Shown here: positions 36,394 through 45,304 of the stretch, piece by piece | Numbering within the stretch: position 1 is the stretch's first letter | Layout: each line of letters starts with the position of its first letter | NCBI RefSeq assembly: GCF_000730665.1 | Contig: NZ_BBIV01000011.1 | Coordinates: 1 to 64,000, forward strand | Length of the DNA stretch: 64,000 bases | Reading direction: 5' to 3' | Source: Pseudomonas plecoglossicida NBRC 103162 = DSM 15088 | Lineage (GTDB): Bacteria > Pseudomonadota > Gammaproteobacteria > Pseudomonadales > Pseudomonadaceae | Position numbers and translations under genes: made by a program | Notes under the pieces: model-generated | What the model saw: the letters and a program-made list of their open reading frames with translations, nothing else | Databases searched by the model: none | What the model was told of the DNA's origin: nothing

Positions 36394-37026
36394 ATGTCGA
36401 TGGAAGTGTGGTTGGGCTTCTTTGCCGCGTGCTGGGTGATCAGCCTTTCTCCGGGCGCCGGGGCGATTGCCTCGATGTCCAGCGGCCTGCAGTACGGTTT
36501 CTGGCGCGGTTACTGGAACGCCCTGGGCCTGCAGCTGGGCCTGATCGTGCAGATCGCCATCATTGCCGCCGGTGTCGGCGCCATCCTCGCCGCATCCGCC
36601 ACCGCCTTCCAGATCATCAAGTGGTTCGGCGTCGCCTATCTGATCTACCTGGCCTACAAGCAGTGGCGTGCGTTGCCGCTGGACATGGCCGACGAATCCG
36701 CCGTGCGCCCGATCGGCAAGCCGCTGAGCCTGGTGTTCCGTGGCTTCCTGGTCAACGTCAGCAACCCTAAGGCGCTGGTCTTCATGCTCGCGGTACTGCC
36801 GCAGTTCATCAACCCGCACGCGCCGCTGTTGCCGCAGTACATCGCGATCACGGTGACCATGGTCAGCGTCGACATGCTGGTGATGGCGGGCTACACCGGG
36901 CTGGCTTCGCGGGTGTTGCGCCTGCTGCGCACGCCCAGGCAGCAGAAGCGCCTGAACCGCACGTTCGCCGGGCTGTTCATCGGTGCAGCGACCTTCCTGG
37001 CGACCTTGCGTCGCGCGCCGATCTGA
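36394..37026 (+). CDS. LysE/RhtB family amino-acid exporter
   Basis: A 210-residue inner-membrane protein with about six hydrophobic segments. The start MSMEVWLGFFAACWVISLSPG carries the conserved SPGPG-like motif of the family (here SPGAG), and VNVSNPKALVFMLAVLPQF is the second family block. Members export lysine, homoserine, threonine or homoserine lactone; the substrate is not readable here. GAGG is upstream. A terminator hairpin separates it from the convergent slipin gene. Confidence 0.93.
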   Translation: MSMEVWLGFFAACWVISLSPGAGAIASMSSGLQYGFWRGYWNALGLQLGLIVQIAIIAAGVGAILAASATAFQIIKWFGVAYLIYLAYKQWRALPLDMADESAVRPIGKPLSLVFRGFLVNVSNPKALVFMLAVLPQFINPHAPLLPQYIAITVTMVSVDMLVMAGYTGLASRVLRLLRTPRQQKRLNRTFAGLFIGAATFLATLRRAPI

Positions 37027-37033
37027 TGAATTG

Positions 37034-37056
37034 CCGGGGCTGCAAAGCAGCCCCGG
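37034..37056. terminator. Terminator hairpin between lysE-like and slipin genes
   Basis: A perfect 10-bp stem CCGGGGCTGC/GCAGCCCCGG with loop AAA lies between the two convergent stop codons (7 nt after one, 1 nt before the other). Confidence 0.75.
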
Positions 37057-37057
37057 T

Positions 37058-37810
37058 TCATTTCGGCCGTTCCATCATCCCCTTGAGCAGGTCCAGCGGC
37101 AGCGGAAACACGATGGTCGAGCTCTTGTCCCCGGCAATCGTCCCCAGGGTCTGCATGTAGCGCAACTGCATGGCCCCCGGCTCCTTGCTGAGCATCTGCG
37201 CCGCCTGCATCAGCTTCTCCGACGCCTGCAACTCGCCTTCGGCGTGGATCACCTTGGCCCGCCGTTCCCGTTCCGCCTCGGCCTGGCGGGCGATGGCGCG
37301 GACCATCGATTCATTGAGGTCGACGTGCTTGATCTCGACGTTGGCCACCTTGATCCCCCAGGCATCGGTCTGTGCATCGAGCACCTGACGGATATCCGAG
37401 TTGAGCTGCTCACGCTCGGCCAGCAGTTCGTCCAGTTCATGTTTGCCCAGCACCGCGCGCAGGGTGGTCTGGGCCAACTGGCTGGTGGCGACCAGGAAGT
37501 CTTCGACCTGGATGATCGCTTTCTGCGGGTCCAGCACGCGGAAGTACACCACGGCGTTGACCTTCACCGACACGTTGTCGCGGGTAATCACGTCCTGGGG
37601 CGGTACATCCAGCACCACGGTGCGCAGGTCGACCCGCACCATCTGCTGGATCACCGGAATCAGCAGGATCAGCCCCGGCCCCTTGACCTGCCAGAAGCGA
37701 CCCAGCTGGAACACCACACCGCGTTCGTATTCGCGCAGGATGCGAAACGCTGACAGCAACAGCATGGCCAGCACGATCAGCACGGCCCCAAAACCCAATT
37801 GCATGAACAT
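37058..37810 (-). CDS. Slipin (SPFH/stomatin-like) membrane protein
   Basis: A 250-residue protein with one N-terminal membrane segment ([18 protein letters not shown]) and an SPFH domain ([41 protein letters not shown]) followed by a coiled coil ([19 protein letters not shown]). Bacterial slipins form membrane microdomain scaffolds and pair with NfeD proteases. AGGAG 7 nt upstream fixes the ATG at 37810 (MFMQLGFG). It begins 2 nt after the stop of the NfeD gene, so the two form a coupled operon. Confidence 0.93.
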   Translation of the reverse strand: MFMQLGFGAVLIVLAMLLLSAFRILREYERGVVFQLGRFWQVKGPGLILLIPVIQQMVRVDLRTVVLDVPPQDVITRDNVSVKVNAVVYFRVLDPQKAIIQVEDFLVATSQLAQTTLRAVLGKHELDELLAEREQLNSDIRQVLDAQTDAWGIKVANVEIKHVDLNESMVRAIARQAEAERERRAKVIHAEGELQASEKLMQAAQMLSKEPGAMQLRYMQTLGTIAGDKSSTIVFPLPLDLLKGMMERPK

Positions 37811-37812
37811 TG

Positions 37813-39159
37813 TCAGTCTCCTTGCGCCGCAGGCGCGGCGGCGCTTACGTCCAGCATGACGCCATGGCGCGCCGTGACCCGCACGTTCTGCCCGGTCTGC
37901 AGCGGCGTCGAGCATTGCACCTGCCATTGTTCGCCCTGGGCCTGTACCGAACCGCAGAACGGGTTGTCTGCCATCACCTGGGTGACGATCACCAGGCTGC
38001 CGACCAGGCCGGCATCGCCGCTGACCGGTGCCCGTCGACGCGCCTTGATGGCCATGCCCAGCACGCCGCCGATCAGCAATGCCGACAGCACGGCGAGGGT
38101 GCCGATCAACGCCAGCGGGATGCCGAAGCCAGGGGCATCGGTATCGATCAGGATCAGTGCGCCGACCACGAAGGCCACGATGCCGCCGAAGCCGACCACG
38201 CCGAAGCTGGGCAGAAACGCCTCGGCGATCATGAAGGCGATGCCGAGCAGGATCAGCGCCGCACCGGCGAAGCTCACCGGCAGCAGTTGCAGGGCATACA
38301 GCGCCAGCAGCAGGCAGATGCCGCCGACCACGCCACCCAACGCCGAGCCTGGGTTCATGAACTCGAACAGCAGGCCGTAGACGCCGATCATGATCAGGAT
38401 CAGCGCCACGCTGGGGTTGGTGATGACCGCCAGCAGGCGCGTGCGCCAGTCCGGCAAGTGCTCGACCAGGGCGGCGTCTCGGGTTTGCAGCGTGTGTGGC
38501 TGGCCAGCGGCGACCAGGGTCTTGCCGTCGAGCTGATGCATCAGGTCGGGCAGATCCTCGGCCACCTGGTCGATCACTTTCAGGCGCAGCGCTTCACTGG
38601 CCGACAGGCTGACCGCTTCGCGCACGGCCTGTTCCGCCCAGTCGGCGTTGCGCCCGCGCAGCTGGGCCAGGCCACGGATATAGGCAGCGGCATCGTTGAC
38701 CTGCTTGCGCGCGAGGGTCTGCTCATCGTCGCTCGGCTTGGCCTTGTCGTCCTTTGCGCCAGGCGGGCCACCGATCTGCACCGGCGTGGCGGCGCCGAGG
38801 TTGGTCCCGGGGGCCATGGCCGCCACGTGGCTGGCATAGAGGATGTAGGTGCCGGCGCTGGCAGCGCGAGCGCCGCTCGGGGCGACGAAGGTGGCGACCG
38901 GTACCGGGCTTGCGAGAATCGCCTTGATCATCTGGCGCATGGCGCTGTCCAGCCCGCCAGGGGTATCCATGCGGATGACCACCAGCTGTGCGTTCTGCGC
39001 CTTGGCCTGTTCCAGGCTGCGCACCAGATAGTCGGCGCTGGCCGGGCCGATGGCATCGTCGATACTCAGCACCCAGACCGTTGCGGGTGCCGCGAAGCCA
39101 CTCGGGGCGCAGCCAAGCAACAGCAACAGCATCAACCAGCGGCAACAGCGAGCGAGCAC
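37813..39159 (-). CDS. nfeD: NfeD-family membrane serine protease
   Basis: A 448-residue exported and membrane protein. After the signal peptide (cut near AFA-24) comes a ClpP/SppA-like protease domain with the nucleophile Ser in [15 protein letters not shown] (about residue 101) and a candidate catalytic Lys in [10 protein letters not shown] (about 150). Four membrane segments (about 240-365) and a C-terminal OB-fold domain follow. In the archaeal pair the 1510-N protease cleaves the slipin tail. It is upstream of, and coupled to, the slipin gene, the usual full-length NfeD-slipin arrangement. Confidence 0.93.
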   Translation of the reverse strand: MLARCCRWLMLLLLLGCAPSGFAAPATVWVLSIDDAIGPASADYLVRSLEQAKAQNAQLVVIRMDTPGGLDSAMRQMIKAILASPVPVATFVAPSGARAASAGTYILYASHVAAMAPGTNLGAATPVQIGGPPGAKDDKAKPSDDEQTLARKQVNDAAAYIRGLAQLRGRNADWAEQAVREAVSLSASEALRLKVIDQVAEDLPDLMHQLDGKTLVAAGQPHTLQTRDAALVEHLPDWRTRLLAVITNPSVALILIMIGVYGLLFEFMNPGSALGGVVGGICLLLALYALQLLPVSFAGAALILLGIAFMIAEAFLPSFGVVGFGGIVAFVVGALILIDTDAPGFGIPLALIGTLAVLSALLIGGVLGMAIKARRRAPVSGDAGLVGSLVIVTQVMADNPFCGSVQAQGEQWQVQCSTPLQTGQNVRVTARHGVMLDVSAAAPAAQGD

Positions 39160-39256
39160 CTGTCGTCACCTCGTGGGTCCATGTACTTGAAGTTTAGTCG
39201 TGGCTGTCGGGGTACGGCCTAAACTTGAAGATTGGGGGCGAAAGCGGAGGTGCATC

Positions 39257-39715
39257 ATGCGAATGGCCAAGACCCTGCAGCAGCGCCTGGACCAGGCCAA
39301 CTGCGACTACGACATCATTCCCCATCCACACTCGGCCACAAGCCTTGAGTCGGCGCGCACGGCCGGGGTACCTGCAGAGCGGGTCGCCAAGTCGGTCATG
39401 CTCGACGACCGCCATGGCAACTACATCATGGCCGTGCTACCGGCCAACCGGCACCTGGACATGAGCAAGGTGCGCATGTCGGGCGCCTGGCAACTGACCC
39501 GCGAAAGCGGCCTGCCGAACCTGTTCGGCGATTGCGAGCGTGGCGCCATTCCGGCAATGGGTGACGCTTACCAGATAAAGATGCTGCTCGATTCGAGTCT
39601 TACCCGCCAGGGCGATGTCTACCTGGAGGCGGGTGACCACGATCACCTGATCCACATGAGCATGGAGCAGTACCTGAAACTGGTACCGCAAGCCGAAGTA
39701 CGCGAGCTGTGCTGA
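39257..39715 (+). CDS. YbaK/ProX family aminoacyl-tRNA deacylase
   Basis: A 152-residue YbaK-like editing protein. Such proteins hydrolyse mischarged tRNAs (for example Cys-tRNA-Pro) in trans. Family blocks are VPAERVAKSVMLDD with the catalytic Lys region, AVLPANRHLDM, and the GDCERGAIPAMGDAY loop with the conserved GAIPP-like motif (here GAIPA). GGAGG precedes the ATG at 39257. Substrate specificity cannot be read from sequence. A DUF2789 gene follows 62 nt downstream. Confidence 0.88.
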   Translation: MRMAKTLQQRLDQANCDYDIIPHPHSATSLESARTAGVPAERVAKSVMLDDRHGNYIMAVLPANRHLDMSKVRMSGAWQLTRESGLPNLFGDCERGAIPAMGDAYQIKMLLDSSLTRQGDVYLEAGDHDHLIHMSMEQYLKLVPQAEVRELC

Positions 39716-39777
39716 TGTGCTCAAACCAATGCCGGGTCGGCGTCGTGGACGGCCCGCCCGGCACATGAGGAGGAATC

Positions 39778-40020
39778 ATGGAAGCACCGATCCATCCATT
39801 CGCCGAGCTGTTCAAACAGTTGGGCCTGCCCGACGATGCCGTGAGCATCGACCAGTTCATCGCCAGCCACTCGCCGCTGAAGAATGAGACCAAGCTGGTG
39901 GATGCGCACTTCTGGACCGATTCCCAACGCCAGTTTCTCAAGGACAGCATCATTGAAGATGCCGATTGGGCGGTACCCTTCGATCAACTCAACGAGGCCT
40001 TGCGTCGCCCGCGAAAATAA
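39778..40020 (+). CDS. DUF2789 family small protein
   Basis: An 80-residue soluble protein of the DUF2789 type, with HPFAELFKQLGLPDD at the start and HFWTDSQRQFLKDSIIEDADWAVP-type sequence in the second half. AGGAGG precedes the ATG. Function is unknown. It follows the YbaK gene on the same strand and may share its transcript. Confidence 0.85.
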   Translation: MEAPIHPFAELFKQLGLPDDAVSIDQFIASHSPLKNETKLVDAHFWTDSQRQFLKDSIIEDADWAVPFDQLNEALRRPRK

Positions 40021-40091
40021 AGCGCCGAGTGGCACCTGATGAGTGATTGGCCGTTGCTATGCTCAGGAAAAACAAGAAGGGGATAGGCGCT

Positions 40092-40730
40092 ATGAAAGAT
40101 CCCTACGCACCAGGATTCTGGTGCTCCGTGACGATCCTGGGCACCCTGACGGCCGGTTACTTCTACGGTATCCGCCACACCCAGCAGATGAACCAGGCCG
40201 TGCAGTTCCTTTACGCCGCGGCCGCAGTCACTGCGGCTGTCGCGCTGGTGGGACTGACATGGATTGCCTGGCAGCAGTTGCACCTGAACAGACGTGAAGT
40301 CAGACAGGGGCGAACGTTGCTGACCATCTGGAACACCAAGGTCGCGTTGCGCCGCGTCGAGACCGTGTTCGACCGTTATTTCTGGGGTAGCTACTGGCAT
40401 TCCGGGCGCACCTTCGAAGAGGTGATGGGCGAGCTCAAGGGCACCCCCCTGGAGCAGAGCCTGGATACACTCAAACGCCAGTGCCGTGCGCTCGACCGCG
40501 AGGTCCATGATCACCATCACCATTGGCTGGCCAACGCCCGCGACCTTTCCAGCGTGGCCTCGGCCATGGCGCGCGAGCGCTACCAGCTGGACCTGTGCGA
40601 GCCGTCGAGCAATGGCCATGGCAACACCGCGGTGCTCAACCGCGACCTGGAGGTGCTGGTGTACACCTGGTCGGCGCGCCTGCGCAGCTTCGACCATCAG
40701 CTGGACGAGCTGGAACGCGCCTACCACTGA
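40092..40730 (+). CDS. Hypothetical membrane protein with two N-terminal membrane segments
   Basis: A 212-residue protein. Residues 8-28 and 38-60 are hydrophobic (WCSVTILGTLTAGYFYG; FLYAAAAVTAAVALVGLTWI); the rest is a cytoplasmic helical domain with an HDHHHHW run near residue 138 that could bind metal. No family is recognised. GGGGAT upstream supports ATG 40092 over an earlier one. It converges on the CBS-domain gene 6 nt away. Confidence 0.75.
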   Translation: MKDPYAPGFWCSVTILGTLTAGYFYGIRHTQQMNQAVQFLYAAAAVTAAVALVGLTWIAWQQLHLNRREVRQGRTLLTIWNTKVALRRVETVFDRYFWGSYWHSGRTFEEVMGELKGTPLEQSLDTLKRQCRALDREVHDHHHHWLANARDLSSVASAMARERYQLDLCEPSSNGHGNTAVLNRDLEVLVYTWSARLRSFDHQLDELERAYH

Positions 40731-40736
40731 GCAGGG

Positions 40737-41174
40737 TCACTCGCCGCGGATGTACTGCTCCAGCTGCTTGATAAGGCTGGCCTGTTCCTTGATGGTTTCC
40801 TTGACCAGGTCGCCGATCGACAGCAGGCCGAGCAACTCGCCATTGCTGACCACCGGCAGGTGGCGCAGATGACGGTCGGTCATCAGGTTCATGCAGTGGT
40901 CGAGGCTCTGCTTGGGCTCCACCGTGACCACCGGTGCGCTCATGATTTCACGCACCGGAGTTGCCGCGGAAGAGCGGCCCTTGAGGACCAGCTTGCGAGC
41001 GTAGTCACGCTCGCTGACGATTCCTACTACCTGGTTGTTTTCCACCACGGGAAGAGCACCGACGTTTTTTTCCGCCAGCTGTTTCAGGGCGTCGAGCACC
41101 GAGTCATCCGGGCCAATGGTGTAGACGGTCTGGTGTTGGGACTTGGTCTTGAGGATTTCTTCGACGTTCTTCAT
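40737..41174 (-). CDS. Tandem CBS-domain protein
   Basis: A 145-residue soluble protein made only of two CBS domains: about 10-65 (YTIGPDDSVLDALKQLAEKNVGALPVV) and 75-130 (PVVTVEPKQSLDHCMNLMTDRHLRHLPVV). Such stand-alone pairs bind adenosine nucleotides and act as energy or redox sensors. No effector domain is attached. The start MKNVEEILKTKS was chosen over a longer frame. A partner cannot be inferred from the neighbours. Confidence 0.9.
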   Translation of the reverse strand: MKNVEEILKTKSQHQTVYTIGPDDSVLDALKQLAEKNVGALPVVENNQVVGIVSERDYARKLVLKGRSSAATPVREIMSAPVVTVEPKQSLDHCMNLMTDRHLRHLPVVSNGELLGLLSIGDLVKETIKEQASLIKQLEQYIRGE

Positions 41175-41356
41175 ACGGGCCTCTGCGGGTGGAAAACCGA
41201 GTTCTTGGAGTAAATAAAGCATCCGGCACGCCAGCCTGCACGGCAATGCAGGAAACGGCATGGACTCGATTGAAAAACGTCATTGTCTTGAACGCATGGC
41301 GCAAAAAGGCAGCCGGCGGGCTAATGCTGGTCGGTTAGCCCGTCGGCGAAACGTGG

Positions 41357-41824
41357 CTAGGCAGTGGCCTTCGGGTTGGGGCCGAAGCGGTTGTCGCCTT
41401 GAGTGCCGTCCTGGACCAGGAAGATCAGGTTCACGATGGGCAGCAGCAACCACCAGCCGCTTCGATCGCTGTCGTGCAGGCGACGTACGCCGACAGAAAT
41501 GGTGGGAACCAGGAGCGCCAAGTTGTAAATGCTGCTGATGATCTGCGATTCACCCGCCAGGGCTTCGACCATACCGATGGCAAAGGCGATCAGCGTGCTG
41601 ACCAGAAGAAACAACCAGTATTCCCTGCGGCGGGCACGCCCTTGGAACGTGGCATATTTCTTCATCACGACGGCGAATACGTTGCCAAAGGTGATCGGCG
41701 TATTGTCGGCGACAGCGGTAGCTGTCACGCCATTGCTGGCAACCTGCGGCGCGCCACAATCCGGGCAGCTCAAGGCGGTTTCATGGATCTGTTTGGCGCA
41801 GCCGCGGCAGAACACCATGTTCAT
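41357..41824 (-). CDS. Zinc-ribbon plus DUF805 membrane protein
   Basis: A 155-residue protein. Residues 1-28 form a zinc ribbon (FCRGCAKQIHETALSCPDCG, four cysteines as CxxC pairs). Residues 45-150 form a DUF805 membrane domain with the family blocks FQGRARRREYWLF and VGVRRLHDSDRSGWW and three to four membrane segments. Its N-terminus is almost the same as that of the next gene upstream, from which it is separated by 20 nt, so the pair probably arose by domain shuffling and is co-transcribed. Function is unknown. Confidence 0.88.
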   Translation of the reverse strand: MNMVFCRGCAKQIHETALSCPDCGAPQVASNGVTATAVADNTPITFGNVFAVVMKKYATFQGRARRREYWLFLLVSTLIAFAIGMVEALAGESQIISSIYNLALLVPTISVGVRRLHDSDRSGWWLLLPIVNLIFLVQDGTQGDNRFGPNPKATA

Positions 41825-41844
41825 TTGTTTTCCCTTACAGTTGA

Positions 41845-42201
41845 TTAGCTTGTTGATAGACCGATGTAGCAAAGCAGCGATACGCCAGACATGACGACAC
41901 CTGCGATGGCGAGGCCATTGCCGGGTCTCTTCTGACTGATGCTGACGATGCCCATGACCAGGCTGATGCTGGCGAACAGGCCCAGGCCCAGCAGGGTGTC
42001 GCTGTCCCATTCACTTTCATCGAACAGCGACATCGAGCAGATGATGCCCAGGATCAGGGACGTGATGCCCAGCCACGGTGATTGACTACCGGTGCTCTGG
42101 GTGGCTGCAGGCACTGCAAATTGAGGGGCACCACATTGTGGGCAGGTGTGTGCCGATTCGTGCAGCTGACGAGCGCAGCCGCGACAAAAAACCATTGCCA
42201 T
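41845..42201 (-). CDS. Zinc-ribbon plus DUF4190-like membrane protein
   Basis: A 118-residue protein with an N-terminal zinc ribbon (VFCRGCARQLHESAHTCPQC) and a C-terminal part with two or three membrane segments (WLGITSLILGIICSMSLF, LLGLGLFASISLVMGIVSI, GLAIAGVVMSGVSLLCYIG), resembling DUF4190. The ATG at 42201 follows AAAGGA; a longer frame exists without support. It is the first gene of a two-gene unit with the DUF805 protein. Function is unknown. Confidence 0.82.
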   Translation of the reverse strand: MAMVFCRGCARQLHESAHTCPQCGAPQFAVPAATQSTGSQSPWLGITSLILGIICSMSLFDESEWDSDTLLGLGLFASISLVMGIVSISQKRPGNGLAIAGVVMSGVSLLCYIGLSTS

Positions 42202-42348
42202 TGCGAGTCCTTTCCAGCGCTCGAGGAACGCGTCCCTGGTTGATTCGTTACTGCTCATCGAGCAGTCCGTGCGGAGGTTACCAAATCTTTCGCTGATGGC
42301 GAAGTAATGGCGTCCTGTGATCGCAGAAAAAACGCTGCCGACATGGAA

Positions 42349-42370
42349 AAGGCGCCATAGGCGCCTTCGT
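42349..42370 (-). terminator. Terminator of the M20 dipeptidase gene
   Basis: AAGGCGCC-ATA-GGCGCCTT forms a perfect 8-bp stem; read on the minus strand it is followed by TTCC after TT. Confidence 0.7.
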
Positions 42371-42385
42371 TTCCAGAGGGGACGA

Positions 42386-44113
42386 TCAAAGTTTCGGCAT
42401 CTGCCCGATCCGCGCCACCATTTCGCTCACCACCTGCAGGTCGAGCATGAACTGCTCCACGGTCTTGAACTCGTTGTCGTTGTGCCCGGTGTACTTCACA
42501 CCCGGCATGGCCAGGCCGAATTGCACGCCATTGGGCAGGTCATGCACCGAGGTGGCACCGGCTGAGGCGCCGAACGCATGCTTCATGCCCAGGTTCTCGG
42601 TAGCCACATCGAGCAGGGCCTTGACCCATTCACCTTCGGGGTTGCGATACATCGGCTCGTCGAGGCTGTAGTTGAAGGCGACCGAAGTGTGGCTCTGGCG
42701 TGTCCACTGGCCCAGTTTCTCGGCCATTTCATCCTTGATCGTGGCCAGCGGCTTGCCCTTGGGGATACGCAGGTTGACCGCCAGCTTCAGGCCTTTCTCG
42801 TCCACGCCGACGAACGTCAGCGAAGCGGTCAGCGGGCCCATGAATTCATCCTTGTAGGCAATGCCAAGCTTGTTGCCCAGGTAGTCCAGGCCCCAGTTGT
42901 CGGCCGCGTAGCGGGCAGCATCGGTGAAGTGGTTGTGCTTGAGCGGTACCTGCTGGCCCAGGCCGTTGATGAAGTCGAGCATGCGTGCCACCGGGTTGAC
43001 CCCGGATTCCGGCTCGGAAGAGTGGGCCGAAACACCGGTGACCGTGAGCAGAACCTGATCGCCCTTGGCCTTGGCGTCGATCTTGAAGTCGTCGCCATTA
43101 CGCTTGGCGTACTCGGCGCCGGCCTTTTCCAGCTGTGTGGCCAGTTGCGCCGGGTTGTCGCTCACCAGCGTCGCCACGGATGTGGTGGGAATCTGGTTGG
43201 TGGCGAGGCCGCCGGTGAGGTCGATGATTTCCGCGCCGTTGCCGCTGCCCGGGCGTTTGCTGAAGCTGGCCATGACTGTGCCATAGCCTTTCTCGGCAAT
43301 CACCACCGGGTAGCCGCCATCGAGCGCCAGGTTGTAGTCGGGCGTCGGGTTGCGGGCGAAGTAGTAGGGGATGGCGTCGCCGCTGGTTTCTTCGGTGGTG
43401 TCGATCAACAGCTTGAACTGCCGGGCCAGGGGCAGATTTTCGTCCTTGGCCACCTTCAGCGCATACAAGGCCACGACGATACCGTTCTTGTCATCCTCGG
43501 TGCCGCGACCGTACATGCGGTCACCGACCAGGGTCACCTTGAACGGGTCCAGGCGAGTGCCGTCGGCCAGCTTCCAGTTGTCCGGGTTGACCGGTACCAC
43601 GTCGGCGTGGGCATGGATTCCGACCACTTCCTTGCCGGTACCCAGGGAGATCTCATAGACGCGGTTGTCGATGTTACGGAAGGCCAGGCCGAAGCCTTCG
43701 GCCAACGCCTTGATCTTGTCGGCGATCTTGGTGAACTCGGGGTTCTCGTGCTGCGGGAGGCCATCAACGCTGAACGTGGGGATGGCCACCAGTTCACGCA
43801 GGGTTTCGGTAGCGGCCTTGCCATACTTGATGCGGGTGTACAGCCCAAGCAGGCGGTTGATTTCGTTCTGCTGGTCGGCGCTCAGGGGTTTGTTGGCCAG
43901 GTAGGCCTTGAGGGTGGCTCGCAGATTGTCGGCCTTGGCCAGCTCGCTGCTGTTCAACTTGCCGATGAACGCCTTGAAATTGGCCGGGTCGGCGCCGTCG
44001 TAGGCCTTGAGGATGGCCGCGGACTGCTGCTGCGAGAGGTTGGCCTGGGCGGACAGGCTGAGCAGGCTGGCACTGGCCAGCAGCACGGCCGCGGTAAGTT
44101 TTTTCAGGAGCAT
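42386..44113 (-). CDS. Exported M20-family metallopeptidase (PepV-like dipeptidase)
   Basis: A 575-residue protein with a signal peptide (LTAAVLLASASLLSLSAQA), so periplasmic. The catalytic domain shows M20 zinc motifs in order: GIHAHADVVPV (first His and Asp), YGRGTEDDKNG (bridging Asp), DTTEETSG (Glu general base with Glu ligand), and TGHNDNEFKTVEQ (last His). About 80 extra residues precede the catalytic domain. Family members cleave dipeptides or acylated amino acids. It stands alone with its own terminator, upstream of tRNA-Arg. Confidence 0.9.
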   Translation of the reverse strand: MLLKKLTAAVLLASASLLSLSAQANLSQQQSAAILKAYDGADPANFKAFIGKLNSSELAKADNLRATLKAYLANKPLSADQQNEINRLLGLYTRIKYGKAATETLRELVAIPTFSVDGLPQHENPEFTKIADKIKALAEGFGLAFRNIDNRVYEISLGTGKEVVGIHAHADVVPVNPDNWKLADGTRLDPFKVTLVGDRMYGRGTEDDKNGIVVALYALKVAKDENLPLARQFKLLIDTTEETSGDAIPYYFARNPTPDYNLALDGGYPVVIAEKGYGTVMASFSKRPGSGNGAEIIDLTGGLATNQIPTTSVATLVSDNPAQLATQLEKAGAEYAKRNGDDFKIDAKAKGDQVLLTVTGVSAHSSEPESGVNPVARMLDFINGLGQQVPLKHNHFTDAARYAADNWGLDYLGNKLGIAYKDEFMGPLTASLTFVGVDEKGLKLAVNLRIPKGKPLATIKDEMAEKLGQWTRQSHTSVAFNYSLDEPMYRNPEGEWVKALLDVATENLGMKHAFGASAGATSVHDLPNGVQFGLAMPGVKYTGHNDNEFKTVEQFMLDLQVVSEMVARIGQMPKL

Positions 44114-44211
44114 GTGGGCGCATTCCTTCGCGATTGCTGAAAAGGGATGCTCACGCTATCACCATTGCCCCATGGCACGGGAGTGCCAGAACACGATATG
44201 TCGCACAAACG

Positions 44212-44239
44212 AAAAAGCCCCGGGCATGGCCCAGGGCTT
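44212..44239 (-). terminator. Terminator of tRNA-Arg
   Basis: On the minus strand AAGCCCTGGGC/GCCCGGGGCTT forms a stem with one mismatch around CAT and is followed by TTT. Confidence 0.75.
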
Positions 44240-44246
44240 CTTGATA

Positions 44247-44323
44247 TGGCGCACTCGGCGGGATTCGAACCCACGACCCCTGCCTTCGGAGGGCAGTACT
44301 CTATCCAGCTGAGCTACGAGTGC
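44247..44323 (-). tRNA. tRNA-Arg (anticodon CCG)
   Basis: The minus strand folds into a complete 77-nt cloverleaf including encoded CCA. The acceptor stem is GCACTCG/CGAGTGC, the D arm contains GCTCAGCTGGATAGAGT, the anticodon arm is CTGCC-CTCCGAA-GGCAG giving anticodon CCG at 34-36, and the T arm contains GGTTCGAATCC. Codon read is CGG. Such arginine tRNAs are frequent integration sites for genomic islands, but no integrase is next to it. Confidence 0.97.
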
Positions 44324-44402
44324 AACGCGCACGCATCATACCCATCTGATTCGGTGGCGTCCATCGCCTTGATCTTCGGCCTTTTTTCCCGCTTGTTCAG
44401 GT

Positions 44403-44431
44403 CTGTGGGAGCCGGCTTGCCGGCGATAGGG
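44403..44431. repeat. Single REP element
   Basis: One copy (CTGTGGGAGCCGGCTTGCCG onward, ending in GATAGGG) between tRNA-Arg and the GntR regulator gene; no inverted partner is nearby. Confidence 0.88.
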
Positions 44432-44517
44432 TCCGCCCGGCCACCACAAACCCCTCTATGCATATGCAATAACAGTATTTCCCCATCAATTCTTATGACT
44501 GGCACTATCTCGTCACA

Positions 44518-44533
44518 ACTTGTTATAACAAGT
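44518..44533. promoter_or_regulatory. 16-bp palindromic operator before the GntR gene
   Basis: ACTTGTTATAACAAGT is a perfect palindrome 22 bp before the GntR start codon. Its size and symmetry suit a HutC-type GntR dimer, so autoregulation of this regulator and its operon is likely. Confidence 0.7.
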
Positions 44534-44554
44534 CATCGATTAGCGAAGGAACCC

Positions 44555-45304
44555 ATGGCCGAACTGCTCCCCCTGTCCCCGGTACCGCTCTACACCCAGC
44601 TCAAGGAATTGCTGCGCGAGCGCATTCTCGACGGCACCTACCCGCCGCACAGCCGCATGCCTTCGGAGAACGAACTGGGCAAGGCGTTCGACGTCAGCCG
44701 CATCACCGTGCGCCAGGCGCTGGGCGACCTGCAGAAAGAGGGGCTGATCTTCAAGATCCACGGCAAAGGCACGTTCGTCGCCAAGCCCAAGGCGTTCCAG
44801 AATGTCAGCACCTTGCAGGGGTTGGGCGAGTCGATGACGCAGATGGGCTACGAAGTGCTCAATCGCCTGCGCAGTTTCCGCCATGTGCCGGCTACCCCGT
44901 TGGTGGCGGCGCGGTTGCAGGTCGAGGAGGGCAGCCTGGTGACCGAGATCCGCCGGGTGCGACTGATCAACCGCGAGCCTGTCTCGCTGGAGCTGACCTG
45001 GCTGCCCAAGGCCGTAGGCGAAAAGCTGGAAAAGGCCGACCTGGTCACCCGAGATATCTTCCTGTTGCTGGAAAACGACTGCGGCATCCCGCTCGGCCAC
45101 GCCGACCTGGCCATCGATGCCGTGCTGGCCGACAGCGACCTGACCCAGGCACTCCAGGTCGAGGAAGGCTCGCCGATCATGCGCATCGAGCGCCTGACCC
45201 ACGCTGCCGACGGCACGCCACTGGATTTCGAACACCTGTACTACCGGGGTGATGCCTTCCAGTACCGCCTGCGCATCGATCGCCAGAAGGGGAGCAAGGC
45301 ATGA
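44555..45304 (+). CDS. GntR/HutC-family transcriptional regulator
   Basis: A 249-residue regulator. The winged helix-turn-helix ([40 protein letters not shown]) spans residues 8-75, and a UTRA effector-binding domain ([19 protein letters not shown]) fills 90-240. It normally represses until a small ligand binds. A perfect palindrome lies just upstream. Its stop overlaps the flavoprotein start (ATGA), so it is the first gene of the AprA/B-like operon and very probably its controller. The ligand is not known; by context an organosulfur compound or a product of the flavoprotein is possible. Confidence 0.9.
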   Translation: MAELLPLSPVPLYTQLKELLRERILDGTYPPHSRMPSENELGKAFDVSRITVRQALGDLQKEGLIFKIHGKGTFVAKPKAFQNVSTLQGLGESMTQMGYEVLNRLRSFRHVPATPLVAARLQVEEGSLVTEIRRVRLINREPVSLELTWLPKAVGEKLEKADLVTRDIFLLLENDCGIPLGHADLAIDAVLADSDLTQALQVEEGSPIMRIERLTHAADGTPLDFEHLYYRGDAFQYRLRIDRQKGSKA

